Made by a program: the position numbers and the translations under genes
Part shown: positions 7,990-15,136 of the stretch, one piece after another
Layout: each line of letters starts with the position of its first letter
Position numbering within the stretch: position 1 is the stretch's first letter
The notes under the pieces: generated by a model
Seen by the model: only the letters and a program-made list of their open reading frames with translations
Databases searched by the model: none
Told to the model about the DNA's origin: nothing
Assembly (NCBI RefSeq): GCF_002090095.1
Contig: NZ_BBRJ01000003.1
Span: 310,001 to 374,000 of the forward strand
Origin: Demequina sp. NBRC 110053
GTDB taxonomy: Bacteria; Actinomycetota; Actinomycetes; Actinomycetales; Demequinaceae
Direction: 5' to 3'
Length of the DNA stretch: 64,000 bases

Positions 7990-8457
7990 ATGAGCACATC
8001 ATCAGCACGCCTGAGCCAGGAGACGGGCCTCGCCGATAGCGGGGTGGCCTGGTGGCAGACCGCCGCGCTGGCCGCGAGCGTCGTGATCGCCGCGGTGGTG
8101 GGGTTGTGGTCCTACGCGCTCCCCCAGGAGTTCTTCGACCACTTCCCCAGCGTGTTGGGCGAGTGGGTCTCCCAGGACGGCCCATACAACGAGCACCTGG
8201 TGCGTGACCACGGAGCCATGTACCTCGCTCTAGGAGCGGCGAGCGTCGCCGGACTGGTGTGGCGCTCGCGCATCGGCTATCGCCTGCTCGGCATCGCGTG
8301 GACGGTGTTCGGTGTCCTGCACTTTGCGTACCACGTCACGCACCTCGACCACATGTCGCGGTCCGATGCGATCGCTCAGACCACCGTCCTGGTGGTCGCC
8401 GTGGCGCTGGGCGTCGCGCTGCTCATCCCGCGGCGAGGGCACTCAGCACTGTCATAG
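7990..8457 (+). CDS. Hypothetical four-helix membrane protein
   Basis: A 155-residue protein with about four predicted transmembrane helices (AALAASVVIAAVVGLW, MYLALGAASVAGLVW, LLGIAWTVFGVLHF, TTVLVVAVALGVALLI). A histidine-rich stretch (HFAYHVTHLDHM) between helices 3 and 4 could hold a metal or haem but this is speculation. GGAGGAG precedes the ATG and the gene begins 9 nt after the NDH-2 stop, so the two are co-expressed. It overlaps the end of the convergent ltrA-like gene by 6 bases. No family recognised with certainty. Confidence 0.75.
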   Translation: MSTSSARLSQETGLADSGVAWWQTAALAASVVIAAVVGLWSYALPQEFFDHFPSVLGEWVSQDGPYNEHLVRDHGAMYLALGAASVAGLVWRSRIGYRLLGIAWTVFGVLHFAYHVTHLDHMSRSDAIAQTTVLVVAVALGVALLIPRRGHSALS

Positions 8458-9696
8458 CCGCTCGAGCGCCCGACGGATGTGGCCGTCGCCGTGGACCTCG
8501 TACCCCACCACGCTGATCCACGGCGCCACGGTCAGCACCAGCACGGGCCACGCGATCGACGCTCCCGTGAGGGCGAGGACCACTGCCAGGGCAATGCACG
8601 CGACGGTGCCCACGATGAGCCACACATGGAGCGGATCGCGACCAGGCAGCAGCAGGTGGAACAGCATGTACACCGCGATCACGTACGCGCACAGCGGGAT
8701 CGCGACCGTCAGCGTGGATCCGATCGCGCCGAGCTCGCTGTGATGCTCCAGGTAGTACGCGACGGCGTGCAGACCCGCGCCAACGGCGGCGATGGCCGAG
8801 TAGATCGCGAGGTGCGCGTACGCCCACCGCACCCCGAGGTCGCGGCGCCGGCTCAGGATCTCCCCGTAAGGGATGGAGAAGTACACCCACCACATGCCCA
8901 CGACCATGGTGATGCCGGAGAAGGCGAGGACGCCGGCCTCGGCGGTCCACCCGGCCTCCGTCGTGACGGCCTCGACCGCGGTGGTGGTGCCGAGCACGAC
9001 CTCGCCGAAGGTGATGATGGCGAGCAGCCCGAACCGCTCGGCGATGTGGTGCGCGTGGATCGGCAGCCGCCCCTCACGGGACTCGAGGAACGCGGATCCG
9101 CCCACCTCCGTCGCGTACAGCGCCGCCATGAGGACGATCAGCGCCGGCATGGGCAGCGGCACGAACGCGGTGACGATCCAGCCCAGCTGCGCCGCTCCGA
9201 TGACCTTGACGTACCCGAGCAGAACCGAGCGATGCTCGGGATCGTCACGCGCGGCGCGCAGCCACAGGCTGATCATCGACAGCCGCATGATGACGTAGCC
9301 CACGACGATCACGTCGTTGTCGAGCACTCCCTCGTCGAAGCCGGCGAACAGGTCGCCGATCCCGAGCGCGAGGATCGTGACGCCGAGCATCTGCACCAGG
9401 GTCGCGATGCGGAAGCCCCAGTCGTCGGTGTCGTAGGCGGACGCGAACCACGCGTACGTCATCCACGCCCAGATGATCGCGAACATGCAGAACAGGAACG
9501 CGAGCAGCCCGGACCACACGTGGTCCGCCGCGAGGCTGTGGGCGAACTGCGACCCGGCGATCGAGAACGCGACCACGAGCGTCAGGTCGTACAGCAGCTC
9601 AAGCGGCGTCGCCGAACGGTGCGCATCCCCCGGGTCCCTGCCCGACATGGGGATGAGCCGATGCGGTCGCAGCGAGCGCGTGGGTCCAGGTGCCAT
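8452..9696 (-). CDS. Low temperature requirement protein A (LtrA) family membrane protein
   Basis: A 414-residue protein with about 11 transmembrane helices. The start of the first helix, ATPLELLYDLTLVVAFS, and IAERFGLLAIITFGEVVLG in the middle are the diagnostic LtrA motifs. LtrA was named for growth of Listeria at low temperature; its biochemical role is unknown. I place the start at ATG 9696 because a TAATGT -10 box (9709-9704) lies 7 nt upstream, making the mRNA leaderless; GTG 9705 is the alternative. The gene converges on and overlaps the membrane protein gene ending at 8457. Confidence 0.88.
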   Translation of the reverse strand: MAPGPTRSLRPHRLIPMSGRDPGDAHRSATPLELLYDLTLVVAFSIAGSQFAHSLAADHVWSGLLAFLFCMFAIIWAWMTYAWFASAYDTDDWGFRIATLVQMLGVTILALGIGDLFAGFDEGVLDNDVIVVGYVIMRLSMISLWLRAARDDPEHRSVLLGYVKVIGAAQLGWIVTAFVPLPMPALIVLMAALYATEVGGSAFLESREGRLPIHAHHIAERFGLLAIITFGEVVLGTTTAVEAVTTEAGWTAEAGVLAFSGITMVVGMWWVYFSIPYGEILSRRRDLGVRWAYAHLAIYSAIAAVGAGLHAVAYYLEHHSELGAIGSTLTVAIPLCAYVIAVYMLFHLLLPGRDPLHVWLIVGTVACIALAVVLALTGASIAWPVLVLTVAPWISVVGYEVHGDGHIRRALERL

Positions 9697-9703
9697 GCGG
9701 CTC

Positions 9704-9709
9704 ACATTA
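9704..9709 (-). promoter_or_regulatory. -10 box of the ltrA-like gene (leaderless)
   Basis: TAATGT on the minus strand, 7 nt before ATG 9696, matches TANNNT placement for a leaderless transcript. Confidence 0.5.
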
Positions 9710-9829
9710 GCGACGGGTCGCGTGGCGCGTCAGGGTGCGGCTGGCGCTGGTGGGTGCAGGCCGATGCGGGTGCCGGGTCCCGCGCTGCCGGCACCGCAGC
9801 GCCAGGCGAGCCGTGCGCCGCCACGAGAC

Positions 9830-9867
9830 GACGCTGCCCGGGTGCCATGTGGCACCCGGGCAGCGTC
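9830..9867. terminator. Strong hairpin terminator after the DEAD-box helicase gene
   Basis: A perfect 17-bp stem (9830-9846 with 9851-9867, arms beginning GACGCTGCCCGGG) closed by a 4-base ATGT loop. It lies 15 bases past the helicase stop codon and is the most stable simple hairpin in the window. Confidence 0.85.
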
Positions 9868-9881
9868 AAGGCACGTGGGGA

Positions 9882-11432
9882 TCAGCGCGAGCGACGCCCG
9901 CCGCGACCCGAGGAGAAGTCAGCAGCCGAACGGTAGCCGCCGCCCTGCGATGAGCCGCCACGGCTGCGCCCGCCACCGGAGCGACCGCCAGCCTGCGCCG
10001 GCTTCGCCGACTGGTGACCGGCATCGTTGCGGTGGCCGTTCGAACCGGCCGATGCGCCCGTACCCGCAGCACGACCGGCACCCTGGCCCTGGCCGCCGGC
10101 CGAGCCGTTGCCGCGCCCGCGACGGCGACGACCGCCGCCGGTCGAGCCAGCACCCGCTCCGCCGCGGCCAGCCTGGCCACGACCACCCTGGCCACGGCCT
10201 CGGCCGCCACCCTGTCGCTGCGGCTGCGCCGCTGCCTTCTTGGCGGCGATGGCCGGGTCGACCCACGCCGCGACCTCGCCCACGAGCGACAGGACGGCGG
10301 GCGAGGTCGCGTTGACCTGCACGGGCGTCACAGTGATCTTGGCCTGGCGCAGCAGCTGCGCGGTATCGCGCTTCTGCTCGGGCAGCACGAGCGTGACGAC
10401 ATCGCCCGACGAACCAGCGCGAGCCGTGCGGCCCGAGCGGTGCAGGTATGCCTTGTGCTCGGCGGGCGGGTCCACGTGGACCACGAGCTCGACACCGTCG
10501 ACGTGCACGCCGCGCGCGGCGACGTCGGTCGCCACGAGCACCTTGGCCTCGCCGGACGCGAAGGCCGCGAGGTTGCGGTCGCGCGCGTTCTGCGACAGGT
10601 TGCCGTGCAGGTCGACGGCGGGGATGCCGTCCTTGGTGAGCTGCTGCGCGAGGCGCTTGGCGTGGTGCTTGGTGCGCATGAACAGGACTCGGCGACCCGT
10701 GCCGGAGGCGAGGGCGCGCACCACGTCCTTCTTCGCATCGGCGCTGCCGAGGTGGAAGACGTGGTGCGTCATGGCCTCGACGGGGCTCTCGGCGGAGTCC
10801 ACCGAGTGCGTTCGGGGGTTGTCGAGGAAGCGCTTGACGAGCTTGTCCACGCCGTTGTCGAGCGTCGCGGAGAACAGCAGGCGCTGGCCGGACGTGGGCG
10901 TCGCGTTCATGATGCGCGTCACACCGGGCAGGAAGCCCAGGTCGGCCATGTGGTCGGCCTCGTCGAGGACGGTGATCTCGACGTCGTCGAGGCTCACGAT
11001 CCGCTGACCCATGAGGTCCTCGAGGCGACCCGGGCACGCCACGGCGATGTCGACGCCGCGGCGCATGGCGACCTCCTGGCGGTGCTGGCTCACGCCGCCG
11101 AAGATCGTGGTGGTCGTGAGGCCGTAGGCTGCGGCGAGCGGCGCGATAACGGCGTCGATCTGCGTCGCGAGCTCGCGCGTGGGGGCAAGGATGAGCGCGC
11201 GGGGGCGGCCGGGCTTGGCGCGGCCCCCCTTGGCGCCCAGGCGTGCGGCGATGGGCAGCGAGAATGCCAGCGTCTTGCCGGAGCCGGTCTTGCCGCGGCC
11301 CAGCACGTCACGCCCGGCGAGCGTGTCAGGAAGGGTGTCGGCCTGGATGGGGAACGCGGCAGTCTTGCCGTCGCGCTCGAGGACGTCGGTGAGCGGGGTG
11401 GGCACGCCGAGGTCGGCGAAGGTCGTAGTCAT
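9882..11432 (-). CDS. DEAD-box ATP-dependent RNA helicase with RGG-rich tail
   Basis: A 516-residue helicase. Motifs in order: FPIQADTLPDTLAGRDVLG (Q/upstream region), GKTGSGKT (motif I), APTRELATQ (Ia), CPGRL (Ib), DEAD (II), FSATLD (III), VLFMRTK (IV), VATDVAARGVHV (V) and HRSGRTARAG (VI). About 120 C-terminal residues are Gly/Arg/Ser-rich with many RG steps, giving a flexible RNA-binding tail. Such enzymes unwind structured RNA in ribosome assembly and mRNA decay and are often cold-induced. The gene has a ~235-nt structured leader with its own promoter; a degraded copy of the gene and leader lies 3 kb away. Confidence 0.93.
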   Translation of the reverse strand: MTTTFADLGVPTPLTDVLERDGKTAAFPIQADTLPDTLAGRDVLGRGKTGSGKTLAFSLPIAARLGAKGGRAKPGRPRALILAPTRELATQIDAVIAPLAAAYGLTTTTIFGGVSQHRQEVAMRRGVDIAVACPGRLEDLMGQRIVSLDDVEITVLDEADHMADLGFLPGVTRIMNATPTSGQRLLFSATLDNGVDKLVKRFLDNPRTHSVDSAESPVEAMTHHVFHLGSADAKKDVVRALASGTGRRVLFMRTKHHAKRLAQQLTKDGIPAVDLHGNLSQNARDRNLAAFASGEAKVLVATDVAARGVHVDGVELVVHVDPPAEHKAYLHRSGRTARAGSSGDVVTLVLPEQKRDTAQLLRQAKITVTPVQVNATSPAVLSLVGEVAAWVDPAIAAKKAAAQPQRQGGGRGRGQGGRGQAGRGGAGAGSTGGGRRRRGRGNGSAGGQGQGAGRAAGTGASAGSNGHRNDAGHQSAKPAQAGGRSGGGRSRGGSSQGGGYRSAADFSSGRGGRRSR

Positions 11433-11677
11433 ACGGGTTGCGGAGCCTTTCAGGCTTGCGGCCGATGCGCGGGCTGGCTAGTCGCAGCGCGCGTGAGATC
11501 CCTGGTGTCAGGGCACCGGCGATGGTGGCGAATCGCGCGGGTCCGCGCGTCCGTTCGCCGAAGAGAGGATTTCTACGAGCCTGGCGAGTGGTCCGTGTCT
11601 GGGACCGGGCGCTGGCGAGAAGTGGAAGCAATCTGCGACGCATGCCTGACCAGGGGCCGGGCACAGGTTCAAGGATA
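11433..11677 (-). promoter_or_regulatory. Structured 5' leader and promoter of the DEAD-box helicase (copy A)
   Basis: The TATCCT -10 box (11677-11672) predicts a ~235-nt untranslated leader. Hairpins seen in transcript order: GGTCC/GGACC near 11599; GGCGAA/TTCGCC enclosing GCGCG/CGCGC near 11540-11565; CCCTG/CAGGG around 11511; GCGCG/CGCGC around 11480; and AGCC-TGAAA-GGCT around 11450, whose AAAGG may be the ribosome site 13 nt before the ATG. The same order recurs at 14682-14946 with different bases that still pair. The block from GGCTCGTAGAAATC through GGCGAACGGACGCG is nearly identical in the two copies. Role unknown; cold-shock or autoregulatory control is inferred. Confidence 0.7.
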
Positions 11678-11731
11678 CCAGGCGTTCTGCTTGAGGGGCT
11701 CCCCTGCGGCTCGCCCTCCTCCGAACGCGAC

Positions 11732-11775
11732 GAGAGGCGAGCGCATCGGGGTGGTTCCCCACGCACTCGCCTCTC
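11732..11775 (-). terminator. Hairpin terminator downstream of the DUF6131 gene
   Basis: A perfect 10-bp inverted repeat (GAGAGGCGAG at 11732-11741, complement at 11766-11775) with a 24-base loop, 60 bases beyond the stop of the small membrane protein gene and just upstream of the helicase promoter, insulating the two. Confidence 0.6.
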
Positions 11776-11836
11776 GGTCAGCGGGACGTCATCGCCCCGC
11801 TACGGCGTTCGCGTCCGGCTCAGAACCGCTGTCAGG

Positions 11837-11992
11837 TCAGAACCAATGCTTGCGCCCGCCGATGCTCCGGCCGGAACGGCCCAGAAGCATGAGAACCAGG
11901 CCGACGACGAGGAGCACGATGCCGATGGTCGTCAGAATCGGGATCGAGGCCAGGACGCCGATCAGGAAGAGAATCAGACCAAGGATGATCAC
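11837..11992 (-). CDS. Small DUF6131-like membrane protein
   Basis: A 51-residue protein made of two hydrophobic helices (VIILGLILFLIGVL and TIGIVLLVVGLVLMLLG) and a short basic tail ending GGRKHWF. This matches the compact actinobacterial DUF6131 pattern (two helices, then GGR+HW/Y). The start is GTG 11992, with AGAGG 7 nt upstream; a longer frame to 12061 only adds a polar stretch without a ribosome site. Function unknown; such tiny proteins are often stress-induced. Confidence 0.7.
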   Translation of the reverse strand: MIILGLILFLIGVLASIPILTTIGIVLLVVGLVLMLLGRSGRSIGGRKHWF

Positions 11993-12103
11993 AGCAGTTC
12001 CTCTCTTGTGCGGCCCCTTCTGTGGGGCCGTTGTGCTTCGGTCGCCGTCATCAACCCGCATCGTTCCTCGTACATTCCCGCAGCGTGTGGTCGAGATCGG
12101 TGG

Positions 12104-12352
12104 CTAGGCGGGCACGTGCACCTCGCCGCACGTGCCGCACGGCTCGTCAGAGAAGATCACCGCCGTGCGGGGCTCGGCGACGTTCCGGTCCCGTGGGGCC
12201 GTTGCCTGCGCACAGGCTGCGGCCGCGACGCGGCGATCGAACTCTTGAATCTGCTTGATGCGTTCGAGGCGTTCGAGCACGTCTTCGAGAGTGACGCGGT
12301 GCTCGGCCTCGGAGTTGGTTGCGGCGCTGTCGCCGGCAGACAGGTCAGTCAA
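12104..12352 (-). CDS. Hypothetical small protein with C-terminal CGTC
   Basis: About 82 residues if it starts at TTG 12352, which has GAGGAG 4 nt upstream; a possible -10 box TAGTGT lies at 12417-12412. The middle (VTLEDVLERLERIKQIQEF) is a strongly helical, possibly coiled-coil segment; the end PCGTCGEVHVPA has a CxxC that could bind zinc. It follows the GAF-ANTAR gene on the same strand after about 100 bases. No family recognised. Confidence 0.5.
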   Translation of the reverse strand: MTDLSAGDSAATNSEAEHRVTLEDVLERLERIKQIQEFDRRVAAAACAQATAPRDRNVAEPRTAVIFSDEPCGTCGEVHVPA

Positions 12353-12457
12353 GGGGCTCCTCGGGAAGGCACGGACAGGTGCGTTGCCGAGGTCTGGAGC
12401 AACTCCTCCGGACACTAACACGCCGGAAGCACAGCCGCCGGTTGCCGAGCGCTACCG

Positions 12458-13207
12458 CTACATGCTGTGCAGCTCCGCCGTGACACCAAGGTCGTCAGCC
12501 CTGAGTTCACCGGAGCTCAGGGTCTGAGCGACTCCGTGAAGCGTGAGGTTGCGCTGGCGTGCGTAGGCTCGCATCACTCGGAAGGCCTCGTCCATGGAGA
12601 TCGACAACGAGCCGGAGATCACTCCCTTGGCCTGCTCGATCAGCACCCGGCTGTCCAACGCGCGCTGGAGCTGCTCCTCGACCACCTTGCCCTCCCGCAC
12701 CAGGCGCTCTTGCAGCAGACCGATGGTGGCGACGTCCGCGAGCGCCTGCGCCAGCTCCGCGTCCCGTTCGCTGACACGGCCGGTGTGCTCACCGAACAGG
12801 TTCATCGAGCCGATGACCTTTCCACGCAGCTTCATGGGGATGGCCAGCGCGGAGCGGATACCCAGAGCCTTTGCCGCGCTGCTGAATTCGGGCCACCGCG
12901 CACGCTCCTCGGCGATGTCGGCCACCGAGACCCTTTCGCCGCTGCGGTAGGAGTCGATGCACGGACCGGAGCCTGCGTCCAGCTGCATCACCTCGACAAA
13001 CGCCGCAGCACGATCCGTGGATGCGATGTACTGGAGCGTGCCGTCGGCGTCGGCGAGCAGCAGGCCGCCCGCCTTCATGCCAAGAATGCCCACGCAATCG
13101 TGGAGGAGCGTGTCGAGCAGCTCGACCTCGTCGTACTCGGTGGTCAGCGTGTTCGCCGCCGCGACGAACGCTCTGATGACGATCTGTTCTCTCGCCTCAG
13201 CATCCAT
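12458..13207 (-). CDS. GAF and ANTAR domain protein (RNA-binding antiterminator)
   Basis: About 249 residues. The N-terminal GAF sensor (residues ~10-160; LLHDCVGILGMKAGGLLL, GPCIDSYRSGERVSVADI, ALAIPMKLRGKVIGSMNLFG) is followed by an ANTAR domain (~175-235; LDSRVLIEQAKGVISG, DEAFRVMRAYARQRN). ANTAR domains bind paired hairpins in mRNA and prevent termination; the GAF domain would sense a small ligand or redox state. ATG 13207 is favoured because AGGG lies 7 nt upstream; ATG 13213 is an alternative. Targets are unknown; hairpin-rich leaders occur nearby (helicase, FBP) but no link is shown. Confidence 0.9.
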   Translation of the reverse strand: MDAEAREQIVIRAFVAAANTLTTEYDEVELLDTLLHDCVGILGMKAGGLLLADADGTLQYIASTDRAAAFVEVMQLDAGSGPCIDSYRSGERVSVADIAEERARWPEFSSAAKALGIRSALAIPMKLRGKVIGSMNLFGEHTGRVSERDAELAQALADVATIGLLQERLVREGKVVEEQLQRALDSRVLIEQAKGVISGSLSISMDEAFRVMRAYARQRNLTLHGVAQTLSSGELRADDLGVTAELHSM

Positions 13208-13357
13208 GGTCATTCCCTAGTCCTGGCGTGGGTCGCACGCATGTTCGAGGATCAGTGTGCCGCATCGCGGCGCGACCGTGGCGCCTGCGTTCTCGGGCGT
13301 CGCGGCAGGGCGGCGGCGGTAGTGGACCTGAACGCGACAATTGCAAGGATGACCCGC

Positions 13358-14376
13358 ATGGACCTCCACCGTGTGTGCGTGTTCGCGGGCTCGAGCCCTG
13401 GCACCGACCCGCGTTACGTGTAGGCCGCCCGCGACTTGGGAACGTTGCTGGCGTCGCGAGGTGTTGGAGTGGTGTTCGGCGGCGCCAGCGTGGGTCTCAT
13501 GGGAGCGGTCGCGGACGCGGCATTGGAGGCCGGCGGTGAGGTGATCGGCGTGATCCCGGATGCGCTGGACCGCCGCGAGGTCAGCCACCGCGGAGTCACC
13601 GAGCTGCACGTGGTGACCACCATGCACGAGCGCAAGGCGATGATGGCGGAGCTGTCCGATGCGTTCATCGCGCTGCCTGGCGGCCTGGGCACCTTCGAGG
13701 AGGTGCTGGAGGTCACCACGTGGACGCAGCTGGACTTCCACAAGAAGCCCGCGGGCCTGCTGTCCGCCGCCAGCCTCTACGACGACCTGAACCGCCTGGC
13801 GGATCACGCGACACGCGAGCGGTTCATCCGGCCCGAGCACCGCGGGCTGATGCTGCACGAGACCTCCGCCACCGTGTTGCTGGAGCGGCTCGCCGCGTGG
13901 GAACCATTAGCGATGGACAAGTGGATCGACCGGGACGGCCCGGAGGCCGCATCGCGCGAGCTGGACCTGCCGCCGCGCGGCCCGCTAGTGGGCGTCAGCG
14001 CGATCGTTGTGCGCGACGGCAAGGTGCTGCTGGGCCGGCGGCGCGGCGCTCACGGCGACGGCGAGTGGTCCTTCCCCGGCGGTAAGGTCGACGCGCGGGC
14101 GAGGCGGCGGCCGATGCGGCGGCGCGCGAGCTCGAGGAGGAGACCGGGCTGGTGGCCACCTCCGTCGAGCCGACCACCTGGACGGACGACGTCTTCGCCG
14201 ACGCGGGTCTGCACTTCGTGACGCTGCACGTCGCCGTCGAGGCCGAGGGTGAACCTGAGGCGCGCGAGCCTCACAAGATCGCGGAGTGGGGCTGGTTCGA
14301 CCGGGACGCGCTCCCCGAGCCTCTGTTCGGGCCAGTCGCCGCGCTGCTTGCGACGGGGTGGAGTCCTTCGCGCTAG
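13358..14376 (+). pseudogene. LOG-family phosphoribohydrolase fused to Nudix hydrolase, disrupted
   Basis: ATG 13358 (AAGGA 8 nt upstream) opens VCVFAGSSPGTDPRYV, the LOG N-terminus, but a TAG at 13421-13423 interrupts it where relatives have a sense codon before AARDLG. The frame continues with GGASVGLMGAVADAAL and the LOG active-site PGGLGTFEE, then runs into a Nudix domain (VSAIVVRDGKVLLGRR, SFPGGK). In the G-run near 14096-14098 one base appears lost: the Nudix box continues in another frame as AARELEEETGL and finishes at 14376. LOG releases cytokinin-like bases from nucleoside monophosphates; Nudix enzymes cleave NDP-X. Two lesions suggest decay, although sequencing error is possible for each. 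Confidence 0.75.
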
Positions 14377-14681
14377 GAATCCGCGCCGGGCGAGATGACG
14401 GCGTCGATCCGCGTCGCGAGTTCGCGCGTAGGCGCCAGGATGAGGGCGCGCGGGTGGCCGAGCTAGGCGCGGCCCTTGCGGTTGGCCGGGCGTGCGGCGA
14501 CGGGCAGGGAGAGCGCGAGCGTCTTGCCGGAGCCGGTCTTGCCGCGGCCCAGCACATCGCGGCCGGCGAGCGTGTCGGGCAGGGTGTCGGCCTGGATGGG
14601 GAACGGAGCGATCTTGCCGTCGCGCTCGAGGACATCGGTGAGCTTGGCGGGCACGCCGAGTTCGGCGAAGGTGTTCGTCAT
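14373..14681 (-). pseudogene. Truncated DEAD-box helicase copy with in-frame stop
   Basis: ATG 14681 begins MTNTFAELGVPAKLTDVLERD, closely matching the intact helicase start at 11432, and continues through GRGKTGSGKT. At 14465-14463 an AAG codon of the intact gene is replaced by TAG. Beyond it the same frame resumes with PRALILAPTRELATRIDAVI (motif Ia) and then runs to TAG 14375-14373 on the opposite strand of the Nudix stop. Everything after motif Ia is missing. The copy keeps the whole upstream leader and promoter, so it may still be transcribed. It is best read as a partial duplication of the 9.9-11.7 kb locus or a relic of a second helicase. Confidence 0.85.
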
Positions 14682-14946
14682 GCTTGTGGGTGAGCCTTTC
14701 GGGCTACGGGCCGATGCGCGCGCTTTCTCTGTCTGTGCGCGTGAGTCTCCCTGGGGTGTCTTGGCAACCAGGGCACCGGCGATGGTGGCGAAGCGCGAAG
14801 GTGTCCGCGTCCGTTCGCCGAAGAGAGGATTTCTACGAGCCTGGCGCTGTGGCGTCCCTGTGTGTGGACTGTTGCGCTGGCGAGAAGGAGAAGCAATCTG
14901 CGACGCGTGCCAGCCGATGTTCTGGCTGGGCATAAGTTCCAGGATA
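14682..14946 (-). promoter_or_regulatory. Structured helicase leader, copy B
   Basis: A second copy of the leader at 11433-11677, with the same TATCCT -10 box (14946-14941) and the same closing hairpin AGCC-CGAAA-GGCT 13 nt before the ATG. Conserved helices with changed bases: GTCC/GGAC; GGCGAA/TTCGCC enclosing GCG/CGC; CCCTGG/CCAGGG with a longer loop; GCGC/GCGC. A hairpin CCAGCC/GGCTGG near the 5' end is specific to this copy. Length differences fall in loops, whereas helices are kept, which argues for RNA structure rather than for a coding sequence. Confidence 0.65.
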
Positions 14947-15136
14947 GCAGGCGTTTCGGCAGCACTCCCGTGCCCGCGCCCCTCGGACGGCTCAATGCCC
15001 CGCATGAGAGCGGGCGCCACCCATTCGTGGACGAGCCCTGCAAGCGCAGTTTGAGTCTGGGTCGGTGAAAGGCTGCTCGTTCCCGGGGCAATTCGCCGGG
15101 CAGCATTCGGTGCGTGAGTTCCGATCGATGTGGCAG

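Noticed and set aside
13421..13423. TAG in the LOG gene as programmed readthrough or recoding.
   Set aside because: No stimulatory structure was seen, and a second independent frameshift in the same gene makes decay more likely.
14090..14100. Programmed frameshift in the Nudix box.
   Set aside because: The G-run is short and the gene already has a stop; a single-base loss explains it.
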